A DNA stretch of 64,000 nt. Source: Karalla daura (Eukaryota; Chordata; Actinopteri; Chaetodontiformes; Leiognathidae). Location: positions 10,024,509-10,088,508 of the forward strand of contig CM055196.1 in assembly GCA_029224185.1 (NCBI GenBank), read 5' to 3'. The notes under the pieces were generated by a model, which had not been told where the DNA came from, did not search any database, and saw nothing but the letters and a program-made list of their open reading frames with translations. Positions 25,711 to 39,200 of this stretch are shown in pieces (position 1 is the stretch's first letter; the number at the start of each line of letters is the position of its first letter). Made by a program: the position numbers and the translations under genes.

Positions 25711-26032
25711 TCCAAGGTCTGAATCCTGGTAGGACCAAGGGCCTGCCTGCTCATGAAACATCAACAATTTCCTCCCCTTGATAAATAATTCTGATTTTGA
25801 TTCTGTTTCTCATTCTGTGTGCATACAGTAGGGACTCTGGTATCCTTCCACAATCTAAAAACATGTGTCAACTTGAGCATCTAGGTGAGAGTGGGAGAGG
25901 GATTGGTGTGTGTGTTTGTGTGAGCCTTGCAATGACCTCCCAATTCTTTTCTGCTTTTGGCATGGGGGTCCAGCAGATCCCTGTAACACCTTAAAGGTAA
26001 CCAATGTGGGTGAGATAATGGATGGATGGATT
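25711..26032 (+). repeat. SINE-like repeat, copy F (nearly complete)
   Basis: The family blocks appear in order: a B-box-like 'ggtctgaatcctggtag', 'gggactctggtatccttcca', 'caatctaaaaacatgtgt', 'atctaggtgagagtgggaga', 'gagccttgcaatgacctccc', 'gggggtccagcagatccctg' and the terminal 'gataatggatggatgga'. It is diverged but collinear with copies D and E. Confidence 0.75.
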
Positions 26033-28765
26033 GACTAGAATATCTGCACAGCTTTAATCTGGTGATCAACCTAGAAGTAACTTGCAAACAGGATCTGAGA
26101 GCTATGGGCGAGGAGCCAAGTTAATCAAAAACATGGTGTGGAGATACACTACAATGCTGCTTTTTTATGTGGTATAAGTAACATTCACTTGTCTCCTCCG
26201 CAATGGAGCAATTGCTCCCTGTGCAAGCACGACTGGCAGAGCATTGCAGCATGTGCCGCCAGGCGCCGCAGCTGAAGGCTGCTCTGGTGTGAGACTGTTC
26301 TGGAAAGCGCTGTAAGGCTGATGGCCTCGTCGAGAGAGAGACTCACGGCTGATTGTGCATGACGGCCGCTCCCTGCTATCTGATGCTTCTCCCTGGGCTT
26401 TCATGCAAAAAGCTGAGTAGCAGAAACCGCTCTGTGTTTGTCTGGTATGCATTGTCCACTTAGAGTTTGCCAGTGTAAAACCAGCAAGGTTATTATGGTT
26501 GCTGACAAACAGTAGTTAATGTAATGCTCTGATGATTCACATGTGAACATGATGGCGCGAGTACAAACATGTTGCTTTTCTGTACTGTGGGTCTTTTTCC
26601 ACACAAGGTCTATACGGTCTATATATCTAAGACACGCATTAAGACACACGTTCTAAACCACACGTTAACACATTCTAATGTAGTGATGAGCACTTCCTCT
26701 TCTCCCCTCTCTTCCACTATCTTCTGCAGCCTGCGTTTAGCATAATAATGTTAAGCGTTATAATCTGGCCTTTGCATTACCTCCTTTCTTGGGTAGCATG
26801 TCAGCATTTCCTTTCTTTAACTCCACTATCAACTTGAGCTCCTGATACCTGTAATGAACGCTCTGCTTAGTGCTGATATTGTGCCGTAAATCCGCTTAGG
26901 ATCCCTAGCGTTGAGCCCAAAAGGGAATGTGGAAGCTACATTCCTGTATGCTCACTCTTGCATGGTTCATAGCTGTAGCCCGATGACACGTCTTTTGTGT
27001 GGTTTTTGCACATCACAATGAAATGTGTCCACATGGATTTTCAGAAAGCTGCGTGAAGAATTGTCTCAGTATGTGGAAAGGGACATGCATGCAGTAAGAG
27101 GTTGTTATACGGGTTTGCTTACAGGGTTCTCCCTGTTGAGGCTGAGAGAAAGTGAAAGGTTAGGTTTTTCAAAGTCGTGGCAAAACAACATGGTGATTTG
27201 TTCGTCTACAGTCACGCATGTACTGCCTGCTCTGAGGGCAATGGTGTAGACATAAATGAACACAGCATGTGCACATTAAACAAACACTAATGTCTGAAGC
27301 CCTGCAGCTGTCTCCAGAGTATGTAATGCTCATTACCCAATGCTATTATTAAGTATTTGATGATTCAATGAAAAAAAAAAAAGTAATGTGACATAGTTTG
27401 TCCCACAGGGAGTGTTGAAAGTCATGATTTTTATTTTATTTTATTTTTCTTTCACATCAAATGCTGGTGCTGCACCTCCTTGAAACCATCAACACTGAGA
27501 AATCCTCTTTTAAAGAAGTTCACCAATGGTTGAGAAGAGTAGAATAGTAGAGAGAGAGTCAACAGAGGCAGAACAGGAAACATTTCTACGGCTGGAAAGT
27601 TTAATCTTCTGAGCAGCACCAATACGCAAACGTATGCTCCTGTAGTCCTGTAGGGCTTTGTGGTTTGTGTGTACATGTTGCCTGATCGCAGCACTAAGTT
27701 CCAGCCGTGCACTGAGAAAGTTACAATGAGATCAAAATAAAAATGTAGGATTCATGCACTGGTGTGCACAATTACCTAATAGATTAGTATTACAGTATTT
27801 CTCATGTGTTGTTTGTCATCTTAATTGGACCAGAAATAAACTGTTTTTTTATGTAATAGTCCACAGTGGAACAGGTTCCATTAGCTGCCTGTAGATGTCT
27901 TAATCTAGACACTCAGCCAACCTTGAAAATATAAAGTTTTCTCCTCTGTGTGTCATGAATGCTTCAACCAGACAGTCGTCAGTAGTTGGCAGCGGTCACT
28001 GAATTAAGCCTAAATCATTTGGTTTTGACCATGAATATTGTACATGAATATTCAGCGGAAATGTCATAATAGAGCCTCAAGTCTCTAAGATAAGTCTCTT
28101 GGTCAGCCATCTGTAGCTGCTGTCATTAACAGAGTAGTAACAGTGTTTGTGCTGACACAACAAACTATTAAATATTTTATGCAGTTTAATCTGCACACAT
28201 TCACTGCAGAAATACTTTATGATCCAGATTTTCAGAGATGGTTTTATATCCCAGTTACATCCCGGCAGCTTAATGTGACTGCACCAAGAAGTCAGTTCCT
28301 GCATCAAATAGAGCACAAACTGAAGCCTGTGATTTAATTCCTGAAGGAAAATCCAAAATGAGGAGAATCTGAGCAAAGAACAGACGGGGAAAATTAGAGA
28401 ATATGTCTCCAATTTGTCAGTTTGCCATGTTCCTTTGATGGTGCCGCATGCTAACCACTTCAGCTTCGACTCTCATGTCTTCCTGGAGACAGACACACCC
28501 TGTGACTCAACATGATGTCCATCACACTGGGAAATGAATGACAATCAAAAGAAAATAAATCTATGGCCCTGCTCACCCTCCCACCCCCGTGTCTCTCACC
28601 TTCTTTTCTCACATAAAATAACTATTCCCTGAAAGATTTCTCTATAGCGCTTTGTCTTTTCTGTGTAGTTCATGCTCTACTTTCCTCTCTTTCCATTCCC
28701 TCCTCAGCTGCCCTTTCTCTTACATTCAGTTAGCAACGAGTGAATTATAGTCCAAACCACATACA

Positions 28766-28766
<1 letters not shown>
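26033..28766. other. Intron-like DNA, no gene
   Basis: No gene was recognised. A weak acceptor/donor pair brackets 27045-27093 and was rejected (short pyrimidine tract). Confidence 0.4.

Positions 28767-28817
<51 letters not shown>
28767..28817. repeat. (CA)n microsatellite
   Basis: Pure CA run of about 50 bases. Confidence 0.98.
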
Positions 28818-30587
<1,770 letters not shown>

Positions 30588-33500
30588 TCCTTCTATTTCT
30601 TTACGGTTTGGTCACTTAGTAATTTGGCTTGGCAAGGACCCTGTACCATACACAGATGGATTTACCATTAGATAATGACAAATGGCAGGCGCAGCTGAGC
30701 TGATTTCAGCACTTACTGCTCCTCTGGGAGCCTGTACTCACCACACAGCAAACCCCGCTGACCACCTCCAAGATCTTAATTGAACGAGTGGCTGTGCAGC
30801 CAATTGATTCAGCCTGACGTGCATTTCTGGTCATTTCCAGTGGGTGATATAGTGTGACCTGAGGGTCAAAATATGCTGTGATCTGGAGCAGAAGGCTCTG
30901 ACATTAGTCTTGATTTGCTAGACTGCTGCTCAGTCAGGGCGGGACTTTATCTCTGTGAGTTCATGGGAAATAAAGAATAAGGCAAAAGAAAAAAAAAGTA
31001 ACTGAATAGATCTTTGATGATCTGCGGGTCCCTGAAGATAGTAGTAGGAGTGATTAGACAGACTAATGTTGAAGATGTGATGAGATAATAAATGGTGTTC
31101 CAGTGTCTATTTAAGCCAGCATGCAATTGGAACACAAAGTTACTAGAAATTTGACTGTTGTCATATAGGTACAGTGTTTTGATGCTTACTGTTTGTAAAG
31201 CAATGTGGTGTCTAGATCTTTGTTAATGAGTCCCTTTTGATATTTCCCATTCAGGGGTAGTGGGAACCAATCTGTTGTCTGTTTGCTTAAACTGTTACTA
31301 TTCAAACCTGCTGACAGTGGCAGCAACATGGTCGTTGCACAGGCTGGTTAATGTCATGCAGTCTGCTGATATAAAGACTGACATCATCTCATTCTCTCAA
31401 ATAGCACAGTGTATTCACTTAAGTGGAGCAAGATTTTGTATAAATGTGCATTTGAACTGAAGGTAAAATACTGGATAAGGCACCATTTTGAAGAAGAGCA
31501 GCATTTAATTAAAAAAGAAATCTCAGGAGAAATTGCAATTTCTGCTAAATTTTCCTGAAAAATATTTCAGTAGCTGATAGCAGCAGCGGCTGTTACACTT
31601 TAAGTCTGACAAAATACCACACAGTGTTACATAGAAACTCTAAAAGGAAGCATCTCGCACTTTTTTTCATCTCCTTTCTTATCCTAGGAAGACCAGTGCC
31701 ACCACTGAAGCAGCTGTCTCTGACAGAGCAAGCTGCCTGCATGTTTAAGGTTTGAGTATACCTCTTTCTTTTTAATTAGTGGGAACATACATCTTTTAGA
31801 CACATACTGAAACACTGACGGGCGACAGGCTTTGAAAAGTGGAATGATGCAGTGTTTTGTCAAAGACGGAGGCAAGCCAGAGGGTGTTTTGTGTGTTTGC
31901 GTGTGTGTAGGTGTGTACGTGTGTGCTGGTGGTGCAATATTGATGTTGTTGATGATAACAACAATGATGATGATTACAGTGGCAAAGCCCATATTCATCA
32001 TCACTATCTGTGGGCATAATTTGTCATTCTTAGAGAAGTTTCATCAAGAAAGCAGTATCTACTTTTTCCTCAAAGAGCCTTACTGAATTTCATGTTGTTT
32101 AATTCATTGCAGGATTTATACCAGCAGTGCATCTAGTGTCTGTGTGGCCCGCACTGCATTGATACACTTCTAATTTGTTGCTGTGATTGCATCGTTATTT
32201 TCAAATAGTAAAACGGACACTTGTGTCTGGGACTGAAGTTTGCAGGTTTGTCTTGACTCATTTTGCATTTTTCTCAAAAAAATGTTAAATCAAAAGACAA
32301 ATTTTACAGTTTAGAACAATATGTGATTCAGTTGGACAAGTTGAAATGTTTATTTTGGTTTATTTGTATTATTTTTGTTTAATTTGGCCACTGAGTCAGT
32401 CCAAAATGGCCAAAAAATACATTTTCATTTTAGGCAGAAACACCCAAACAACATGACTGAAACGGGATGTTGTGATGATGCAATCGTAAAAGCGCAACCA
32501 GCACTGGCTTGCCTGGCAGTGTTGCAAATGTAGCCACTGTGTTGCTATATTTAGCAAGTACTCAGACCCCTCAAGTGACTTTTTTTCAAAAAAGCAACTA
32601 CCAACAAATCTAGTGACTTCTTCTGGTATTACTGGATAATTTTGCAGACTCTAAAGTAAAAGCACCTAGCAGTCTTATTCTTCTCAATGGGCTGTGGGTG
32701 TTGCCGTGGGCCCCTTCTCTGACCTGAAGCAAATACAGTGTCACAGGCTGGTCTGGTCCCTCCTGGCTGTAGTCGCAGTATGAGATGTTCACCTCTCTGC
32801 ATCCAGACTGCAGATGAAGTATAATTTTACAATCTGTCAACACACAGCTATAGGCCTGTAGCTATTAGGTCTGTAGCTATAGTTATTCACAATTTCTTTC
32901 CGTGTTACTGTTTTACTTTTTTTAGGTTTTGGTCTCAGTTTATTTATTTATTAAGGCACATCCCTCTGTATTTATATCCCTTAAAATCCAAATTACTCTC
33001 AAGAAAATGATTCTACATCAGAAGGTAGAAAAGACTACATGAACGATTGAAAACGATTTAGATTTGTGCTCTGGGATAACGTGGACTTGCATAATTAGAC
33101 ATTTTACAAAAACACATCTTGCACGAATGTTCCATCACACTCAAAATGGCTAAGCAAATATCCCTGCCTAAAAACCATTCTATTTAATTCCATTCTGCTC
33201 TGCTTTGTTGTCATAGACACATTAGATAGGTCAAAGTATTGCAGTGTCTTCACAGCCATTAGCTTCTGGTCATCAGGGTGTAATACAACTGTAATGTGAA
33301 AACCATACTCAATGGCAATGCAGTACAAATGAGACACACACGGCAAAACCCTTATCTGAAAACAAAGGCTGGGGTGATGATAGGACCACACAATAATGTT
33401 CCCTAGGATCAAACACACACTTATTTGCACTCACAGTTCCTGCATTGCACTAATGGATAGCGGGCAAGATAGAGCTTTATCTCCGTTTGCTTTTGTCCCC

Positions 33501-33988
33501 CATAATTTATTCAGCAGAGCTCTGTCCTCTGTCTTGTGTGTACGTGAGTGTGTGGTTTTGTGTGTGGCTGTGTGTTTGTGAGGTTTTATGGCTGTGACTG
33601 TCCCCTCGCCCCTGGGGAAGGAGCTCTTCCGACTTACAGTACAGTAACGTACTGTAAAGCTCCTCTTGTTAGATAGAGGCTCTCAAAGGCACAAAAACGT
33701 CAGCATCAGCAGAGAGTGCTGAGGAAGTGGTTGAAAGGAAAACTAACAAGATGACTCAATGATTATTTAGAAACAGTAAAGAGAATTTTGAATTAGATGT
33801 ACTATATCCTGGGGGGGCAAAAAAATTGCATTTTTTGTAGTTGAGCAGATACATGATAATCTTTCCAAAACAATGCATTATTCATGGTCTGTATTCCATG
33901 GAGCCTATAAAACAGAGTGGTCACAAACTGTATCACTGTAAATCTGTAATCTGACAGTATTCTCACGGCCTGCTTCTTGTATTTTCAG
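30588..33988. other. Intron-like DNA, no gene
   Basis: No gene was recognised. A repeat-poor segment lies at about 30640-30930. A stretch at 32500-32660 with repeated 'aagtgact' and 'agtgacttcttctgg' motifs looks like a diverged dispersed repeat of unknown class. A 9-base palindrome occurs at 33634-33657. Confidence 0.4.
33634..33657. other. Small inverted repeat (9-base arms, 6-base spacer)
   Basis: Arms TTACAGTAC (33634-33642) and GTACTGTAA (33649-33657) are perfect reverse complements. There is no T-run after it and no gene next to it, so no function is assigned. Confidence 0.8.
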
Positions 33989-34060
33989 ACACAGCATAAT
34001 GGTGGACTGGAAGTTAACATGAGGATGGCCACAACCCCTCAGAACTGACTGAACTGGCAG
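33989..34060 (+). other. Candidate non-coding exon (possible lrrc4c 5' UTR exon), 72 bases
   Basis: All splice signals are present and well spaced. A consensus branch point CTGAC (33951-33955) lies about 34 bases before the AG. It is followed by a pyrimidine-rich tract ending TTGTATTTTCAG (AG at 33987-33988) and, at the other end, CTGGCAG|GTAAGA (GT at 34061-34062). The segment is non-coding. It holds two short uORFs, 33999-34022 (MVDWKLT) and 34019-34048 (nine codons). It lies on the lrrc4c strand, 12 kb before the coding exon. If it splices to 46148, the junction would read GGCAG|TGAGC. This is the best internal exon candidate in the window, but transcript support is not available. Confidence 0.45.
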
Positions 34061-34439
34061 GTAAGATTCACACTGAACAGCAGCTGAGAAAAAGGAGAAA
34101 AACACACTCATGGTGTTTGTTTTCAGACATGTCTGTCCTCAGTCTAATCCAAATTACTTTACATATCCATATTCATACAGTAACATATGGGTTGTATGGA
34201 AGTTCATACATTGAGAAATATGCATTCAGCCATTTGAGGAAACAATGACAGGTTTATTTGTGTTTCTTTTACATTGATTTTCCTGAGATTTGACTTCTCT
34301 ACCAATATAAATCCCTCATTATTTCAGCAAATGACTACTGGCCCACTTCTTGAAATATGGGAACCCTGCACAGTCCAAGGCATGTACTGTAATTCTGTGT
34401 GATTGGAAGCTATAAATCACCTGGGTGTTCCTCTGTCTT

Positions 34440-34530
34440 CTTCCCCAGGTGAGCTGGGATTAGACTCCAGCTCTCTGTGATCATGAGAGGGATTTACTAT
34501 GAAGGGTAAATGAACGGCTAAATGAATGAC
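34440..34530 (+). repeat. 3' end fragment of SINE-like family, copy G
   Basis: 'gagctgggattagactccag' followed by 'gtgatcatgagagggattta' and a terminal 'gaacggctaaatga' matches the 3' end of the same family (the 'gctgggataggctccag ... gtgaccctga' block). The copy is short and old. Confidence 0.5.
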
Positions 34531-36196
34531 CTCTGCACTATTCCTATTCCTTCTAACAGTCTATCTCAGCTGCTTCACAACAAAGCCATTAAAAACCTTC
34601 TAAGATGTGTGTGCATTTCAGCAAGCAGAGGAGAGGTCTCTTGTTTTTTTAGGACTGCCTTACACGTTTCTATTATTAGTTTTGTTATGTTCAGTACATA
34701 AACACCAAACAATTTGCTGAGTATTAAGCAGCTTTTGTTGAGGAATAATGATTATGGAATAGGGGGACATCGTGAGGGAGCACTATTTGCACCATTGTGC
34801 CAGGTATTATAAAACAGCTTAATTTTCTTTTCCTGTTTTACAATCTTATAGAGCCATTACTGAACAAAACAGGTCCCAAAAGATGTCTAACTATGCCTTC
34901 AAACACCTGCATACAGTCAACAGGCAGAAATATGTTCAGCTGATTTGTTTTTATGCCTTTATCATAATATTGTTAAGTAGCCAAAAACAAACAAAGATGT
35001 AAAAATGACATGGCAAAACAACCAGACTGTTTTAGACCTGATTGTCTCATTGTCCACTTGGCTTGGGATAAAACCTTTTAACGAAGGCCACAACTCTCAC
35101 AAATAATGTCACAATAGTACATATGTGTTGAATCTTTTAATTTGCTTGCTATAATTATGAACTGTAGCAGGTGCACATAGCTGCCTGCAGGTGGTGCAGA
35201 GTTGTACAGGCCATAAATAAGAAAATAAGGCACACATTTGACAAAGATAAAACACTATAATTCAAAAATTATAAGGAGAAGTGCCAAATTAACATCATAT
35301 CATTCACCGAAGGGTCTTCTTTCATAAAATCATAAAATAATGAACTGATCCCATACAGAAACCCATATTCGACTTACACTGAGGGTCATAGCAAAGAGCT
35401 CAATGATAAATGAAGTGGCTTCTTGGATGCATGAGTCGGTGCAATAGAAAGTGCTGTGAGAAGTAAGAAGATGGAAACATTCAGACTGTCAGAAGACATT
35501 TCACTTTTGTGCCAGACATTTTCATTTCTAACTACGAACGGGCTGCTGGACTATGCACACTAACACGCCTGTGGTGTGAACAGCCGTGCTGCAGCTCATG
35601 CATGTAACATCCACTTCACATCTGCTCTACTTTTGGTGTGAACTGCCATCGCAGCATCCGAGAGCCTCTACTCGTTACCTCAGTTCCTTTAGGCTGATGA
35701 TGCTGTTTGTCTGTGTTGACCATATGTTGTCATAATTTTATTGTCTATTATCCCTGCCAGAGTAGATCACTCAGGGTGTTTGTTTTTTGGTTTTTTTTTT
35801 AATGGCTAGTGCATCAGCCCATGAAGCGCTAACTCTCTGGCCTCTTTCAAACTCTGTTAGTTCAACCATTTTTCTTGGAAACTGACACATTAGAATCGTG
35901 ATTGTCAGCCCTCTTTAAAAGCTAAATAGCATTCAAGTTATTTGAAATGACTTGCATGAATAGTTGCTTTTGTGATCCCCTTCGTTCAAAGCTCCTTTTC
36001 ATGTTCTGTTTCTCTTATTTTTATCCACCCTTTATATCCATCCCAGTGGGGTGGGAGATTGGGTTTATTCATGGAAATTATATTGAATTTTTGCAATGGA
36101 ATAAACTTCAGTTTTTTTAATACATATTCTTTTACTCTGGCAACGCATTTCAGAAAAACAGCAAGAGACATACATGTCCCACACATGTCACACACA
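34531..36196. other. Intron-like DNA, no gene
   Basis: Nothing recognisable. The region is AT-rich. Confidence 0.4.
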
Positions 36197-36231
36197 TGTG
36201 TGTGTGTTTGTTTGTGTGTGTGTGTGTGTGT
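36197..36231. repeat. (GT)n microsatellite
   Basis: Interrupted GT run of about 35 bases. Confidence 0.95.
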
Positions 36232-39200
36232 TGGTGTTCACATCTGCTGTTGTGATTTTGAGGGGAAAAACATAATTAGTTATGCTTTATCACAGGACTA
36301 CCACAACTGTAACTTTTCTCCTCACGCCTCCTCACAGAGGCCCTTTGTGCTTTCTGAATCTGCGCTTCCCTGTTCTTTGCTTTAATCTTGGTGTATTATA
36401 TAAAATGAGCATCATTCTCCTTCCTCACCATTATTTCTGAGAATTCGCCTTTGAAATGCGCTTGCGAGCATCTCAGGGCTGGGATGGAGTGTGATGTGAG
36501 GGAAAATGAAACTGATTGTTGTAAATGGAAAAGGTCAAAAATAGGCAAAGAGCCTGATGGGGAACATTAAGGGAACTTATCCTTTTGATTAACATAGCTT
36601 TTAAGTGGAATACTGTAAAGTAATACTGCATTTATTTGTGGCAGCTGCTGTAACAGTAAGAGGTTATGATAACATGAAACAGTTCTTGCTCCTTTGCGCA
36701 ACATCCTATAAGGAAAAAAAGAAGATCCAGCATAAGTATAGAAATCCCAGCATTACGACGTAACAATCATTAAATGAAAACGCCCACTGTCTTTTGAATT
36801 GCACATTTAACAACAAACACAATCACCATCACCATTGCTCCATATCAAGTATGATCTATGTGCACTGCAGTTCCTCAATGGGTGAGGTCAATTCCAGACC
36901 AATTTGTTCCTATCATTTACAAAAATTAAATACACTTACATTGATTTCTTGAGGACTTACACTAATGAAAGTAAAATTTAATTATTTATATTTTGAGATT
37001 CAGCAATATGTCCCCATAAGGTCAATAAAGTCCACACCATAAGAGGGCTCACAACATTGGGGTCCCAGAAATGTAAAAAAAAAAAAAAAAATGAGTGCAC
37101 ATACCCACACACACATATAATCAGCACACACACACACACACACACATGCAAACACACATGAAAACACACAAATGTGCAAACACAAAAAAGCTGAAATCAG
37201 TTGAATACATTTATTATGTCATCTGAATGACTACATGCTAATTAAATGTAATATAATGCTCCCCCTAGTGTGGCCATTTATATTCAGGTAAATCAAGATG
37301 AATGGCCAAGCAGTGGAAAGAATACTTTGTTTTAATGGCGTGTTTCCAAACCACCAGAGGTCCCCCCGCTCTCATCATTAAACCTATAAGACGCATTCCA
37401 CACATTTTATGTGACATTTAGCTCTACTCATTGCTTTTGCCTCTGTCTAAAGCAAAGCCTCTCTTCTCTTAGAACACAGTGTAAAGCTGACCTTCAGCCC
37501 ACCGACGTTATGCAGGTTTACTGACACATCAATCAAGGAGACGTTACAAGCAAGTGTCCTTGATGGTGTCAACACTGAGCAGATGTTAAAATCAGTCATA
37601 TGCTCAGAGAAGGAGAACAGAGCTGTATTGTTTGTTCAGACATGCAGCTCTGCTGGCTCAGTGCAGCAGTAGTCTTCTGCTCTGTCTCACCGTAAAACCA
37701 CAACACATATTGATTTAGTTAATCAGTCATTAGGCTCCTGCTGGATTGCAGCAGTCCAAAAAGGATTACAAGTGCATGAGAATTAAACTGAAAGCCTAAT
37801 GAATTAATTTGCACATTGCATTTTAACAGACCTTTAATTTATGATGTTTTCTGACACTGTAGCCTCTGGCTTTGCCTCTGGCTTTCAGAGATCGTCATTG
37901 TGTGCCCTCTTATCATACACAGTAGCAAACTCAATCACAAGGAGACCAGACGGTTCACAGCCTCAGATTGACCTCTGTATGGCTCAGTCAGTGATGCATG
38001 CTAACCCTGACCTCACTCAGAGTGACAGCAGTGTTACAGACCCACTGCTCCATACTACATCCTTGAAGAGTAGTTAGTGGCCATTTGCAACCTACTGCCG
38101 CTCTTTAAAATGTGCATGGTTTGAGGGATGATTGTATCAATACTCCTTGTCACCCACAAGTTCCCACCGCCAACACACTGTTCAGTGTGAAACATGGAGG
38201 CTGTCACATACACGGCTTGTCGAAACTTGCACATGCTATAAGCACAGCACGTACACACTGTACCGCAGACACAAATGAATGTGTCTGTGATTATTTTTAT
38301 TTTGCTTTTGCTGCAGGAATAACAGGAATTAAATCATGTTCATGCTATCGTCAATGGTCATTTCTTTACTGAGTGAGTCCTGCATGTGTGTAAAAACGCA
38401 TGTGTGAAATGTGTAACAGCTCATGCAAATGTACATACATTTGTGCAATTTTTCATTTGTTTCCAAGGCCATAAATGGATGCCTGGTCAGAAGCCTCCTT
38501 CAAAAGAGCACAGCAAGCACAGCAATTCATTTCTCAAGAAAGTTTGCGTCTCAGAGATCATCCTCTGACTGAGGGGGAGGCCGGTTCCTGACTCTGTGTA
38601 AAAACCTGCCTACTCCTGAATAGCAAGTGTGATGCATTGCAGTAATGATACACCATCATCATCATGACACACGCTTCCTCTCTGGCTGATGCTCACAAGT
38701 GAAGCGTCATCACTAACAATGGCCTCATTCAAAAATAGGGGAATATGCGTCATTGTAAATAGCAGTGTGTTTCTTGCAAAAGCATGACAGGCAACCCAAA
38801 ACTTTTGAGGTGAGAAAAAGTTTTTTTTCCTCATAACTTTAGTCAGAATTTGGAAAAACTGCACACAAAAACTGCCGAATGTAGAGTTTCAACATTTATC
38901 AAAATATGATTTTGTTGTAATATGAATGATCAAAAACGCTCACCAAAGGTAAATTTAAATGTGACTTACTCCTTTAATATAAGGTAAATTGCATGCATTA
39001 ATTGATTGATTGATCGACAAGCTAAACAAAATCTTCCTATCCTATGGAGGCTGCTGTTAAATGAGTTCATAAGAGCTGTGGTCTGATACTACAACAACTC
39101 ATTAGATAAGCTCACTTGTGTCTATTATTTTCTCTCTGTTGTATATGTTTTCAGTTAGGACTGCTTGCTGACTGATTTAACAATCTTGCAAAAACATTTC

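Noticed and set aside
27045..27093. 49-base interval between TTTTCAG and GCA|GTAAGA as another lrrc4c exon
   Set aside because: The acceptor has a very short pyrimidine tract, the donor lacks G at -1, and no branch point is clear.
32500..32830. Possible dispersed repeat with 'agtgacttcttctgg' motifs
   Set aside because: It resembles sequence seen in other fish introns, but I could not define ends, family or orientation.
37270..37294. 19-base interval between CCCCCTAG and CAG|GTAAAT as a microexon
   Set aside because: The donor is weak (GTAAAT) and the pyrimidine tract is only five C bases.
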